Below, piece after piece: positions 1 through 6,388 of a stretch of DNA of 6,767 nt. A program made the translations under genes and the position numbers. The stretch spans positions 1 to 6,767 of the forward strand of contig JAEYXO010000057.1 of NCBI GenBank assembly GCA_023431245.1. The letters run 5' to 3'. Within the stretch, counting starts at the first letter, position 1. Every line of letters starts with the position of its first letter. Source of the DNA: Pseudomonadota bacterium (lineage in GTDB: Bacteria > Pseudomonadota > Gammaproteobacteria > Burkholderiales > SG8-41). The notes under the pieces are model-generated. The model saw nothing but the letters and a program-made list of their open reading frames with translations. It was not told the origin of the DNA and searched no databases.

Positions 1-3000
1 GCCGTGGCCGAACTCGCGCGGGAGCGGGCCGACGGCGACATCCTGGTGTTCCTGCCGGGCGAGCGCGAGATCCGCGACGCCGCCGAGGCACTGCGCAAGC
101 ATCATCCGAAGGGCGCCGAGATCCTGCCGCTCTACGCGCGGCTGTCCTTCGAGGAGCAGGAGCGGATTTTCAGGCCGCACGGTGCAAGGCGCATCGTGCT
201 GTCGACCAACGTCGCCGAAACCTCGCTGACCGTGCCCGGCATCCGCTACGTCGTCGACACCGGTCTCGCGCGGGTCAACCGCTACAGCTACCGCAACAAG
301 GTCGAGCAGCTGCAGGTCGAGAAGATTTCCCGCGCCTCGGCCAACCAGCGCGCCGGCCGCTGCGGCCGCGTCGCCGCCGGCGTCGCGATCCGGCTCTATG
401 CCGAGGACGACTACAACGCGCGGCCGCAGTACACCGACCCCGAAATCCTGCGCTCCTCGCTGGCGCACGTGATCCTGCGCATGAAGGCGCTGAACATCGG
501 CGATGTCGAGGATTTCCCCTTCCTCGAGGCGCCGACGCCGCGGATGATCGCCGACGGTTACCAGCTGCTGGCCGAACTCGGCGCGGTTGATGCGCAGAAA
601 CAGCTGACGCCGGTGGGCTGGCAGCTTGCCAAATTCCCGATCGACCCGCGCATCGCGCGCATGATCATCGCCGCGAAACAGCAGAACTGCCTGCGCGAGG
701 TGCTGATCATCGCCGCCGCGCTGTCGGTGCAGGACCCGCGCGAGCGGCCCTTCGAGAAATCCGAGGCCGCGGACCGCGCGCATGCCAAGTTCGCCGACGA
801 TAAGTCGGATTTCATGGCCTGGCTCAAGCTCTGGGATTATTTCGACGAGTCGATCAAACACAAGCAGTCCAACCGCAAGCTCGCGCAGCAGCTGGCGGAG
901 GAATTCCTGTCGCAGCGGCGGCTGCGCGAATGGCGCGACATCCACGGCCAGCTCGCGGCGCTGGTCGGCGAACTGGGCCTGCATCCCAACGAACAGCCGG
1001 CGACCCATGAGCAGATCCACCGCGCGCTGCTTGCGGGCCTGCTCGGCAACATCGGCTTCAAGACCGAGGAGGGCGAGTATCTCGGCGCGCGCGGCATCAA
1101 GTTCAACATTTTCCCGGGCTCGGGCCTGCGCAAGGCCCAGCCGAAATGGGTCATGGCCGGCGAGCTGGTCGACACCGCGCGGCTTTACGCGCGCACGGTC
1201 GCGCGCATCGAACCCGAGTGGATCGAGCCGCTGGCGAAGGACCTGGTCGAACGCCACTACTTCGATCCGCACTGGGAGCGCGAACGCGCGATGGTGGTCG
1301 CCTTCGAGCGCGTGACCCTCTACGGCCTGACCATCGTGCCCAAGCGCCGCGTGCACTACGGCGCGATCAACGTCAAAGAGGCGCGCGGGATTTTCATCCG
1401 CCAGGCGCTGGTCGCCGGCGAGTTCAATACACAGTCAAAATTTATTCAATATAATCAACAACTTATAAAAGAAGTGCAGGCGCTGGAACACAAGGCGCGC
1501 AAACGTGACGTGCTGGTCAGCGACGAGGCGATTTTCGCCTTCTACGACGAACGCATCCCGCAGCACATCGTCAACGGCGCCGGCTTCGAGCAATGGCGGC
1601 GCGAGGCCGAGCAGAAAAACGCCGACCATCTGCGGCTGACGCGCGAGTACCTGATGCGCCACGCCGCGGAGGACATCACGGAGGCGCAGTTTCCGGACCG
1701 CATACGCACCGGAGAAGTGGAGGTCAGGCTCAAGTACCGCTTCGACCCCGGCCACCCGCTCGACGGCATCACCGCGACCGTGCCGCTGGCGCTGCTCAAC
1801 AAGCTCGAACCCGCGGACTTCGACTGGCTGGTGCCGGGGATGATCCGTGACAAGGTGGCTTTCGCCTTCAAGGCGCTGCCGAAAAACTGGCGCCGCCACC
1901 TGACTCCGCCGACGGAGCATGTCACGAGATTCCTGCAGGTCGAGGGTGAGGCGCAGGGCGCCTTTGCCGACGCCGTCGCACGTTATGCGACACGTGCCGC
2001 CGGCGCGCCGCTGACGAAGGAGGAAGCGGCCGCAATCGACTATCCGCCGCACCTGCGCTGCAACTATGCCGTGATCGACGAGTCCGGCCGCGAGCTGGCA
2101 ACCGGCCACGACCTCGCGGCGCTGAAGGCGCAGCTGGGCGAGGCCGCGCAGCTGACCTTCAGCGAGACCAGCACCGGCATCGAGCGCGAAGGCATCCGGC
2201 TCTGGGATTTCGGCGACCTGCCGCAGACCCTCACCTTCAGCCGCGGCGGGCGCAAGGTCACCGGTTATCCGGCGCTGGCCGATGACGGCGACAGCGTGTC
2301 GATCCGGCTCTTCGACGTCGAACAGGCGGCGCAGGTCTCGATGCGCGCCGGGGTGGTGCGGCTGATGCGGTTCGTGCTGAAGGAGCAGCTGCGCCAGCTC
2401 GACAAGAACCTCAAGGGTTTCGACCAGGCCGCGCTGCAGCTGCGCGGCGTCGCCGGCCCCGATGAACTGCGCGCGGATCTGGTCGGCGCGATCTGCGACC
2501 GCGCCTTCATCGGCGAGGATGAACTGCCGCGGGGACTGAAAGCGTTCGAGGACCAGGTCAAACGCGCGCGCACGCGGCTGCCGGCGGTCAGCGAGGCCGC
2601 CTGCCGGCTGTTCGCGACGATTGCCGCCGAACATCACCAGCTGGCATTGGCCCTCGGCGGCGCCAAAGGCAATGCCGCGCGCGCGGCCAATGACATCCGC
2701 AACCAGCTGCAGCGGCTGATCTACAAGGGCTTCTTCGGTGCCACCCCCTGGCCGCAGCTTGCGCATCTGCCGCGTTACCTGAAGGCCGCGCAGCTGCGGC
2801 TGCAGAAATATCCCGCCAACGCCGAGCGCGACGGCAAACACACGGCGAGCATCGCCGGGCTGTGGGGGCGTTACGAGATGCGCCTCGAGCAGCAGAAAAA
2901 AGCCGGCGCGGTGGACCCGCGGCTGTTCGAGTTCCGCTGGCAGATCGAGGAGCTGCGGGTGTCGCTCTACGCGCAGGAGCTGAAGACGCCGTACCCGGTG

Positions 3001-3042
3001 TCGTACAAACGCCTCGATAAATTGTGGACTGCGATGGGGTGA
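1..3042 (+). CDS. hrpA: ATP-dependent RNA helicase HrpA (DEAH box), 5'-truncated
   Basis: This is the C-terminal part (over 1,012 residues) of HrpA, a cytoplasmic DEAH-box RNA helicase of about 1,300 residues in E. coli, where it is implicated in rescuing stalled ribosomes and in mRNA processing. The reading frame is open to the left edge, so the GTG at position 4 is not the true start. Helicase motifs I-III lie outside the window. Counting from position 4, the second RecA-like domain begins near residue 12 (LVFLPGEREIRD). Motif V (LSTNVAETSLTVPGI) spans residues 66-80 and motif VI (QRAGRCGR) 115-122. HA2-type and OB-fold regions follow, to about 420 (for example IFPGSG and PKWVMAGELV). The long DUF3418-type C-terminal region ends with EELRVSLYAQELKTPYPVS, a typical HrpA tail. 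From memory of the E. coli protein the match is collinear throughout, with no frameshift apparent. Residues 475-490 use strongly AT-rich codons, unlike the rest of the gene. The motif VI variant QRAGR replaces the QRKGR I recall from E. coli. Confidence 0.96.
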   Translation, partial: AVAELARERADGDILVFLPGEREIRDAAEALRKHHPKGAEILPLYARLSFEEQERIFRPHGARRIVLSTNVAETSLTVPGIRYVVDTGLARVNRYSYRNKVEQLQVEKISRASANQRAGRCGRVAAGVAIRLYAEDDYNARPQYTDPEILRSSLAHVILRMKALNIGDVEDFPFLEAPTPRMIADGYQLLAELGAVDAQKQLTPVGWQLAKFPIDPRIARMIIAAKQQNCLREVLIIAAALSVQDPRERPFEKSEAADRAHAKFADDKSDFMAWLKLWDYFDESIKHKQSNRKLAQQLAEEFLSQRRLREWRDIHGQLAALVGELGLHPNEQPATHEQIHRALLAGLLGNIGFKTEEGEYLGARGIKFNIFPGSGLRKAQPKWVMAGELVDTARLYARTVARIEPEWIEPLAKDLVERHYFDPHWERERAMVVAFERVTLYGLTIVPKRRVHYGAINVKEARGIFIRQALVAGEFNTQSKFIQYNQQLIKEVQALEHKARKRDVLVSDEAIFAFYDERIPQHIVNGAGFEQWRREAEQKNADHLRLTREYLMRHAAEDITEAQFPDRIRTGEVEVRLKYRFDPGHPLDGITATVPLALLNKLEPADFDWLVPGMIRDKVAFAFKALPKNWRRHLTPPTEHVTRFLQVEGEAQGAFADAVARYATRAAGAPLTKEEAAAIDYPPHLRCNYAVIDESGRELATGHDLAALKAQLGEAAQLTFSETSTGIEREGIRLWDFGDLPQTLTFSRGGRKVTGYPALADDGDSVSIRLFDVEQAAQVSMRAGVVRLMRFVLKEQLRQLDKNLKGFDQAALQLRGVAGPDELRADLVGAICDRAFIGEDELPRGLKAFEDQVKRARTRLPAVSEAACRLFATIAAEHHQLALALGGAKGNAARAANDIRNQLQRLIYKGFFGATPWPQLAHLPRYLKAAQLRLQKYPANAERDGKHTASIAGLWGRYEMRLEQQKKAGAVDPRLFEFRWQIEELRVSLYAQELKTPYPVSYKRLDKLWTAMG
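1424..1473. other. AT-rich, codon-deviant patch inside hrpA
   Basis: By hand count only 10 of these 50 bases are G or C, in a gene that is otherwise about two thirds GC. The patch encodes hrpA residues 475-490 (counted from position 4), and 15 of these 16 codons end in A or T, including ATA, TCA, ACA, CTT and three CAA. Elsewhere the gene mostly uses codons ending in G or C. The frame is intact, and the encoded segment lies where HrpA has its conserved run into LEHKxRxRD, so the protein appears normal. An exact TATAAT occurs at 1450-1455, with TACACA 16 bases upstream at 1428-1433. That resembles a sigma-70 promoter but may be a by-product of the composition. Confidence 0.85.
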
Positions 3043-3050
3043 GCCGGTCC

Positions 3051-3090
3051 GGTCTTGGTTACACTTGTCCGCAAGTGCGCAATCCAGACC
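3051..3090 (+). other. Imperfect 40-base stem-loop upstream of the ene-reductase gene
   Basis: The apex is a perfect 6-bp hairpin, CACTTG (3062-3067) and CAAGTG (3072-3077), closed over a TCCG loop. Outside it TT (3059-3060) can pair with AA (3081-3082), GG (3057-3058) with CC (3084-3085), and GGTCT (3051-3055) with AGACC (3086-3090). T3056 and T3083 are bulged, and there is an internal loop of A3061 against CGC. This gives about 15 pairs in 40 bases, ending 13 bases before the ATG at 3104. No T-run follows, so it is not a classic intrinsic terminator for hrpA. It could be a leader structure controlling the next gene, an RNA-processing site or a DNA dyad. The pairing is seen; the function is not known. 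Confidence 0.45.
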
Positions 3091-3103
3091 ATCAGATGAT
3101 CCG

Positions 3104-4333
3104 ATGACCGAAGCCCAGGCCGACCTGCCGCTGCTGTTCCAGCCCGTCCAACTCCGCGGCATCACCGCCCGCAACCGCATCGTCAGCTCGCCGATGTGCC
3201 AGTACGCCTCCGAGGACGGCGGTCCCGGCGAATGGCAGCTGGTCAACTTCGGCCGTTTCGCGATGGGCGGCTGCGGCATCGTGTTCACCGAAGAGACCGC
3301 CGTCGACGCGCGCGGACGCAAGACCCACGAATGCGCCGGCATCTACCGCGACGAGCATGTGCCGGCCTACCGCCGCATCACCGATTTCCTGAAGTCGCTC
3401 GGCGCGGTGCCGGCGATCCAACTCGGCCACTGCGGCCGCCGCGCGTCCCAGCACGGCCCGCTGAAGGACCGCGCGCACCTGACCGAGGCCGATGCCGCGG
3501 CCAACCGCAAACCCTGGCAGGGCCTGTCCTCCAGCGCGCTGCCGGCGACACCCGGCGGCCCTCTGCCCAAGGCGATGGACCTCGATGACATCCGCGACTG
3601 CCTCGCCGCCTGGCGCGAATCCGCGCAGCGCGCGCTCGATGCCGGTTACGAACTGTGCGAGATCCACGGCGCCCACGGCTACCTGATCCACCAGTTCCTG
3701 TCGCCGCTGTCGAACCTGCGCACCGATGCCTATGGCGGCAGCCTCGAAGGCCGCATGCGCTTCGCGCTCGAAGTCGCCGAAACGGTGCGCGCCGTGTGGC
3801 CGGCCGACCGGCCGCTGTGGTTCCGCACCTCGGCCGTCGAGGGTCCGGGCGGCGTCTGGGGCATCGAGGAGACGCTGGCGCTGGCCCGTGAATTGAAAGC
3901 CCGCGGCGTTGACGCCATCGACTGCTCTTCCGGCGGCGTCGGCGGCGACGGCCCGCTGCCGCCCGTGCCGCGCGTGCCCGGCTTCCCGGCCGGGTACTCG
4001 AGCGAGGTCAGGCGCGCGACCGGGTTGCCGACGGTGGCCGTGGGCATGATCCGCGAGCCGCAGCAGGCCGAGGCGCTGCTGCGCGGGGGCCATGCCGATT
4101 TCATCGCGCTGGCGCGCGGCCTGATGGACGACCCCAACTGGCCGCTGCACGCGGCGCGCGACCTCGGTGTCGCCGATCCGCTGGCGCTGCTGCATCCGCG
4201 CGAGACACAGCGCCTGCGCCAGCTTGAGCACCACGCCCGCGACTACCCGCGCGGCAGTGTGATCGACATCCCGTACGGACCGGAGGAGCGGGTGGCGTAC
4301 TCCTGGGAAACGCGCATTGCCCGGCGCGGATAA
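3104..4333 (+). CDS. NADH:flavin oxidoreductase / Old Yellow Enzyme family (YqjM-like ene-reductase)
   Basis: This 409-residue protein is an FMN-binding TIM-barrel oxidoreductase of the Old Yellow Enzyme family, closest in motifs to the YqjM/NamA group. These enzymes use NAD(P)H to reduce activated C=C bonds of enones, enals and related electrophiles in the cytoplasm. The N-terminal NRIVSSPMCQYAS carries Cys32, matching the flavin-tuning cysteine of YqjM. Gln106 lies in IQLGHCGRR (YqjM has QLAHAGRK). His188 and His191 in IHGAHGYLIHQFLSPLSN are the pair that binds the substrate carbonyl. VAVGMI (311-316) and ALARGLMDDPNWP (from 335) form the C-terminal FMN phosphate-binding part. GGSLEGR replaces the commoner GGSxENR. 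ATG 3104 is preferred because homology begins just after it; a TTG at 3065 would add 13 residues but falls inside the upstream hairpin. Neither start has a strong Shine-Dalgarno sequence. The physiological substrate cannot be deduced. Confidence 0.93.
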   Translation: MTEAQADLPLLFQPVQLRGITARNRIVSSPMCQYASEDGGPGEWQLVNFGRFAMGGCGIVFTEETAVDARGRKTHECAGIYRDEHVPAYRRITDFLKSLGAVPAIQLGHCGRRASQHGPLKDRAHLTEADAAANRKPWQGLSSSALPATPGGPLPKAMDLDDIRDCLAAWRESAQRALDAGYELCEIHGAHGYLIHQFLSPLSNLRTDAYGGSLEGRMRFALEVAETVRAVWPADRPLWFRTSAVEGPGGVWGIEETLALARELKARGVDAIDCSSGGVGGDGPLPPVPRVPGFPAGYSSEVRRATGLPTVAVGMIREPQQAEALLRGGHADFIALARGLMDDPNWPLHAARDLGVADPLALLHPRETQRLRQLEHHARDYPRGSVIDIPYGPEERVAYSWETRIARRG

Positions 4334-4355
4334 GGTGCTGCGCGGCGGGCAATGC
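4314..4355. terminator. Inverted repeat at the convergent junction, probable bidirectional terminator
   Basis: The arms 4314-4328 and 4341-4355 are complementary over 15 positions with a single G-G mismatch (4324 against 4345): GCATTGCCCG plus CGCG. The loop is 12 bases and contains the TAA stop of the ene-reductase gene (4331-4333). The structure lies between two convergent genes; the minus-strand hydrolase ends at 4372. There is no real T-run on the plus side. On the minus side the stem is followed by GCGTTTCCC, a short T-run. The position and very GC-rich stem suit a shared terminator or transcript 3'-end stabiliser. Confidence 0.6.
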
Positions 4356-4371
4356 CGTTCCGCACGGATGT

Positions 4372-5163
4372 TCAGCCGCCACGCCGGGCGATGAACTCCA
4401 GTGTGGTCCGCGCGGTGAGGTCGGGGTCGGTGCCGCCGGCGTGATAGCCGTCGATGGGCAGGATGGCCAGTTCTGAATCCGGAATGGTTTTCTGCCAGCT
4501 CTCGAACACGGCCTTGCCGCGGCGCGCGGTATCGGTGCCGATCACCAGCGTCGGACACCGGATGCGTTTGATGTCCTCGCGGATGTCGATGGCGCCGACC
4601 CAGCGCATGTAGGCGTGGATGGTTGACAGCGGGGTTCGGCCCATCATGTTTGACCACCAGTCGATGCCCGCTTCGGGCATTTTGCTGCCCATGCGATCGC
4701 GCTGAGTGCGCTTCGCCCAGGCACGGACGCTGGTGCGTTCCATTTCTGGAATCCAGCCGTCTGCATTGGGCGGCGTCACCGGCGCGCAGGACACGGTGAC
4801 GGTCTTGACCAGTTCGGGACGCGCCGCGGCCAGCGCCAGCACGCTGATGCCGCCGCTCTTTCCGCCGACCACATGCACAGGACTGCCGCCGCAGACCTCG
4901 CGGATGACTTGAGACAGATCATCGATGTACCGTTCATTGGTCAGCGGATAGTCCTTCGGCACCGGCGTCGACAGGCCGAAGCCCCGTTGGTCGATGCGCA
5001 GCGTGCGGTATTTCCGCGAAAAATGCGGCACCCAGCCGCGCCAGGCTTCGGTGCATTCGGTGAAGCCGTGCACAAACAGCACGGTGTCCGGCTGGGTCCA
5101 GCCGTCGGTATGGTCGTCAATGACGTAATGCATCCGGCAGTCCGGCAGTTCGAGATACGGCAT
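4372..5163 (-). CDS. Alpha/beta-fold hydrolase
   Basis: This 263-residue protein is a soluble alpha/beta hydrolase with no signal peptide, so probably cytoplasmic. The oxyanion-hole segment VLFVHGF covers residues 28-34. DQRGFGLS (58-65) is the typical strand-4 region. The nucleophile elbow GKSGG (101-105) places Ser103 as catalytic serine. His241 in DGYHAGG is the likely catalytic histidine, and Asp211 in VIGTDTARRG the likely acid. A cap region of about residues 130-195 is rich in Trp, Met and Arg. The family covers esterases, C-C bond hydrolases, epoxide hydrolases and haloperoxidase-like enzymes; nothing here fixes the substrate. The ATG at 5163 follows a good Shine-Dalgarno sequence. The gene starts 12 bases after the stop of the Bug/TctC gene, so the two are probably cotranscribed and the hydrolase may act on the solute that the binding protein captures (inference). 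Confidence 0.9.
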   Translation of the reverse strand: MPYLELPDCRMHYVIDDHTDGWTQPDTVLFVHGFTECTEAWRGWVPHFSRKYRTLRIDQRGFGLSTPVPKDYPLTNERYIDDLSQVIREVCGGSPVHVVGGKSGGISVLALAAARPELVKTVTVSCAPVTPPNADGWIPEMERTSVRAWAKRTQRDRMGSKMPEAGIDWWSNMMGRTPLSTIHAYMRWVGAIDIREDIKRIRCPTLVIGTDTARRGKAVFESWQKTIPDSELAILPIDGYHAGGTDPDLTARTTLEFIARRGG

Positions 5164-5170
5164 GTTGTAT

Positions 5171-5177
5171 TCTTCCT
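5171..5177 (-). promoter_or_regulatory. Ribosome binding site of the hydrolase gene, overlapping the upstream stop codon
   Basis: On the minus strand the site reads AGGAAGA, 7 bases before the hydrolase ATG at 5163. Its first two bases are the last two of the TAG stop (5178-5176) of the preceding Bug/TctC gene. This arrangement suits translational coupling, because ribosomes finishing the first gene stand on the entry site of the second. Confidence 0.7.
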
Positions 5178-6138
5178 ACTGTCTGATGTTGTTGCTCTTG
5201 ATGATTTTCGCCCACTTCTTGATGTCGGTGCGGATGATGGCGTCGAATTCCTCGGGGGTGTTGCCGACCGCGGTGGCACCTTCTCCGGCGAGCAGCTGCG
5301 AGAACTCCGGTGCCCTGACGATCTTGACGATTTCCCGGTTGAGGCGGTCGATGATGGGGCGGGGCGTACCGGCCGGCGCGAGAATGCCGTTCCAGCCGCG
5401 CGCCTCATACCCGCGCACCGTGTCACCGATGGGCGGCACGTCGGGCAGCGCGGGTATACGGGCGGGTGCGGCGACGCCCAGCGCGCGGATGCGGCCGGCT
5501 TTGACCTGCGGCACAACGGTTCCCGCGGATGCGATCAGGTAGAAATCGATTTCGCCCGAGATCAGCGCGGTCAGCGCCTGGGGCGCCCCCTTGTAGGCGA
5601 CCTGCGTGAATTCGATACCCGCGGTGGAGCGCAGCAGCTCGGCCGCGAGAGAGCCCATGCTGCTGGCACCGACCGAGCCGTGATTCAGCTGTCCCGGCTT
5701 TGCCTTCGCTATGTCAATCAGATCTTTCACCGTCTTCGCCGGCGACTGATTGCCGACGATCAGCACCGGCGAAACCGAACTGACCAGCGTGATCGGCGAG
5801 AAGGCCTTGATGGTATCGAAAGGCAGGTCGGCAAAAAGGGATGGATTCACAGGATGCGAAGGAAACACCATCAGCAGTGTGTAGCCGTCAGGCGCCGCCC
5901 TGGCGACGATGCCCGTGCCGAGCACACCGCTGGCGCCGGGCCGGTTGTCGACGACAACCTGCTGTCCGAATGCGTCGGTCAGCTTTGGCGCGATGGTGCG
6001 GCCGATGATGTCGGTGATGCCGCCGGCGCCACTGGGAATGATCATGCGCACGGGACGGTTCGGATAGCCGTCGGCGGCGCCCGCCGCAGTTGCGGACAGC
6101 AGGAGTGCGGCACTCAGGGCCGCGATCGGGTGTTTCAT
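5176..6138 (-). CDS. Tripartite tricarboxylate transporter substrate-binding protein (Bug/TctC family)
   Basis: This 320-residue protein is a Bug/TctC-family periplasmic solute-binding protein, which typically captures carboxylates or small aromatic or amide solutes for a TctAB-type permease or for signalling. Residues 1-21 form a signal peptide: Met-Lys, a hydrophobic alanine/leucine core, and a probable cleavage after AGA. The mature protein opens with the family signature YPNRPVRMIIP (25-35). It continues with GGITDIIGR (39-47), GQQVVVDNRPGASG (58-71), APDGYTLL (82-89) and the later VAYKGAPQALTALISGEIDF. The length is normal for the family. The start at 6138 is supported by GAGG at 6149-6146, 7 bases upstream, and by the signal peptide. 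It heads a probable operon with the alpha/beta hydrolase. No TctA or TctB genes are present in the window. The ligand is unknown. Confidence 0.94.
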   Translation of the reverse strand: MKHPIAALSAALLLSATAAGAADGYPNRPVRMIIPSGAGGITDIIGRTIAPKLTDAFGQQVVVDNRPGASGVLGTGIVARAAPDGYTLLMVFPSHPVNPSLFADLPFDTIKAFSPITLVSSVSPVLIVGNQSPAKTVKDLIDIAKAKPGQLNHGSVGASSMGSLAAELLRSTAGIEFTQVAYKGAPQALTALISGEIDFYLIASAGTVVPQVKAGRIRALGVAAPARIPALPDVPPIGDTVRGYEARGWNGILAPAGTPRPIIDRLNREIVKIVRAPEFSQLLAGEGATAVGNTPEEFDAIIRTDIKKWAKIIKSNNIRQ

Positions 6139-6145
6139 GCTTGAT

Positions 6146-6149
6146 CCTC
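6146..6149 (-). promoter_or_regulatory. Ribosome binding site of the minus-strand Bug/TctC gene
   Basis: GAGG on the minus strand, 7 bases before the ATG at 6138. The spacing is good and supports this start. Confidence 0.6.
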
Positions 6150-6172
6150 GAATGGGTTTTGTGACGGGGCGA

Positions 6173-6178
6173 AGTATA
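6173..6178 (-). promoter_or_regulatory. Candidate -10 element for the minus-strand Bug/hydrolase unit
   Basis: TATACT on the minus strand matches the sigma-70 -10 consensus at five of six bases and lies 34 bases upstream of the ATG at 6138. The best -35 at suitable spacing is weak: TGGCCC at 6202-6197, 18 bases away, matching three of six. An activator-dependent promoter would fit this pattern. Confidence 0.35.
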
Positions 6179-6272
6179 GGTCAGGGAGTCGTCCGTGGGC
6201 CATGCCGGATCCGCATTGCGTACGCTGCCGGAGGTCCATATTGTCGGAATCCATCCCCCTTTTCTCGCGTGA

Positions 6273-6293
6273 AGCGTTCTAGAATGAAACGCT
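6273..6293. promoter_or_regulatory. Interrupted dyad AGCGTT-N9-AACGCT, candidate LysR-type operator
   Basis: The arms 6273-6278 and 6288-6293 are perfect inverted repeats. T6277 and A6289 enclose 11 bases, which gives the T-N11-A pattern inside a dyad that LysR-type regulators recognise. The spacer includes TAGAAT (6280-6285), a possible -10 hexamer for the rightward gene, so a bound protein could act on that promoter. No good -35 was found at 16-18 bases. The dyad is seen; its role as an operator is inferred. Confidence 0.4.
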
Positions 6294-6313
6294 CGCGTCG
6301 CATTCCTGCATCA

Positions 6314-6338
6314 GCAGCAACATGACGCCGGTTGCAGC
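6314..6338 (+). repeat. Inverted repeat in the probable leader of the right-hand Bug gene
   Basis: GCAGCAAC (6314-6321) pairs with GTTGCAGC (6331-6338) except for one A-A mismatch, with a 9-base loop. It ends about 50 bases before the ATG at 6389 and could fold in the mRNA leader. There is no T-run. A chance occurrence is possible in this sequence. Confidence 0.3.
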
Positions 6339-6377
6339 GGCAGAACAATAACGGAAGCACATGACTATCCACCATAG

Positions 6378-6384
6378 AGAGGAG
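6378..6384 (+). promoter_or_regulatory. Ribosome binding site of the right-hand Bug gene
   Basis: AGAGGAG ends 4 bases before the ATG at 6389. The spacing is a little short, but the next in-frame ATG at 6398 would be 13 bases away, so 6389 is the better start. Confidence 0.6.
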
Positions 6385-6388
6385 CACC

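Larger units (their letters stand above)
6139..6388. promoter_or_regulatory. Divergent intergenic regulatory region between two Bug/TctC genes
   Basis: This 250-base region separates two outward-facing solute-binding protein genes and must carry both promoters. I see no convincing gene in it. It holds three perfect 8-base palindromes: CGGATCCG (6206-6213), GCGTACGC (6218-6225) and TTCTAGAA (6277-6284). It also has two interrupted dyads with 9-base spacers (6273-6293 and 6314-6338) and a 7-base direct repeat TGCCGGA (6203-6209 and 6226-6232). A shared activator or repressor site is plausible. No regulator gene is visible nearby. Confidence 0.6.

Noticed and set aside
3065..3103. TTG start extending the ene-reductase by 13 residues
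   Set aside because: The extra residues match nothing in the family, the codon lies within the hairpin and no ribosome binding site precedes it.
1435..3342. 635-codon open frame on the minus strand opposite hrpA
   Set aside because: It lies antisense to a clear HrpA coding sequence, runs across the end of that gene into the next, and has no recognisable domains. Long antisense frames are expected in GC-rich genes. It ends only where the AT-rich patch supplies a stop.
3092..4657. 521-codon open frame on the minus strand opposite the ene-reductase
   Set aside because: Antisense to an enzyme with intact motifs; the composition is Arg/Ala/Gly/His-rich and no family is recognisable. It also overlaps the end of the hydrolase gene in another frame.
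4873..6144. 423-codon open frame on the plus strand opposite the Bug and hydrolase genes
   Set aside because: It covers parts of two well-supported genes in antisense, and its Arg/Asp/Gly-rich translation resembles no known family.
6322..6351. Nine-residue mini-ORF in the leader of the right-hand Bug gene
   Set aside because: Its start codon lies in the loop of a weak hairpin, there is no Shine-Dalgarno sequence, and it carries no run of regulatory codons. Chance is the simplest explanation.
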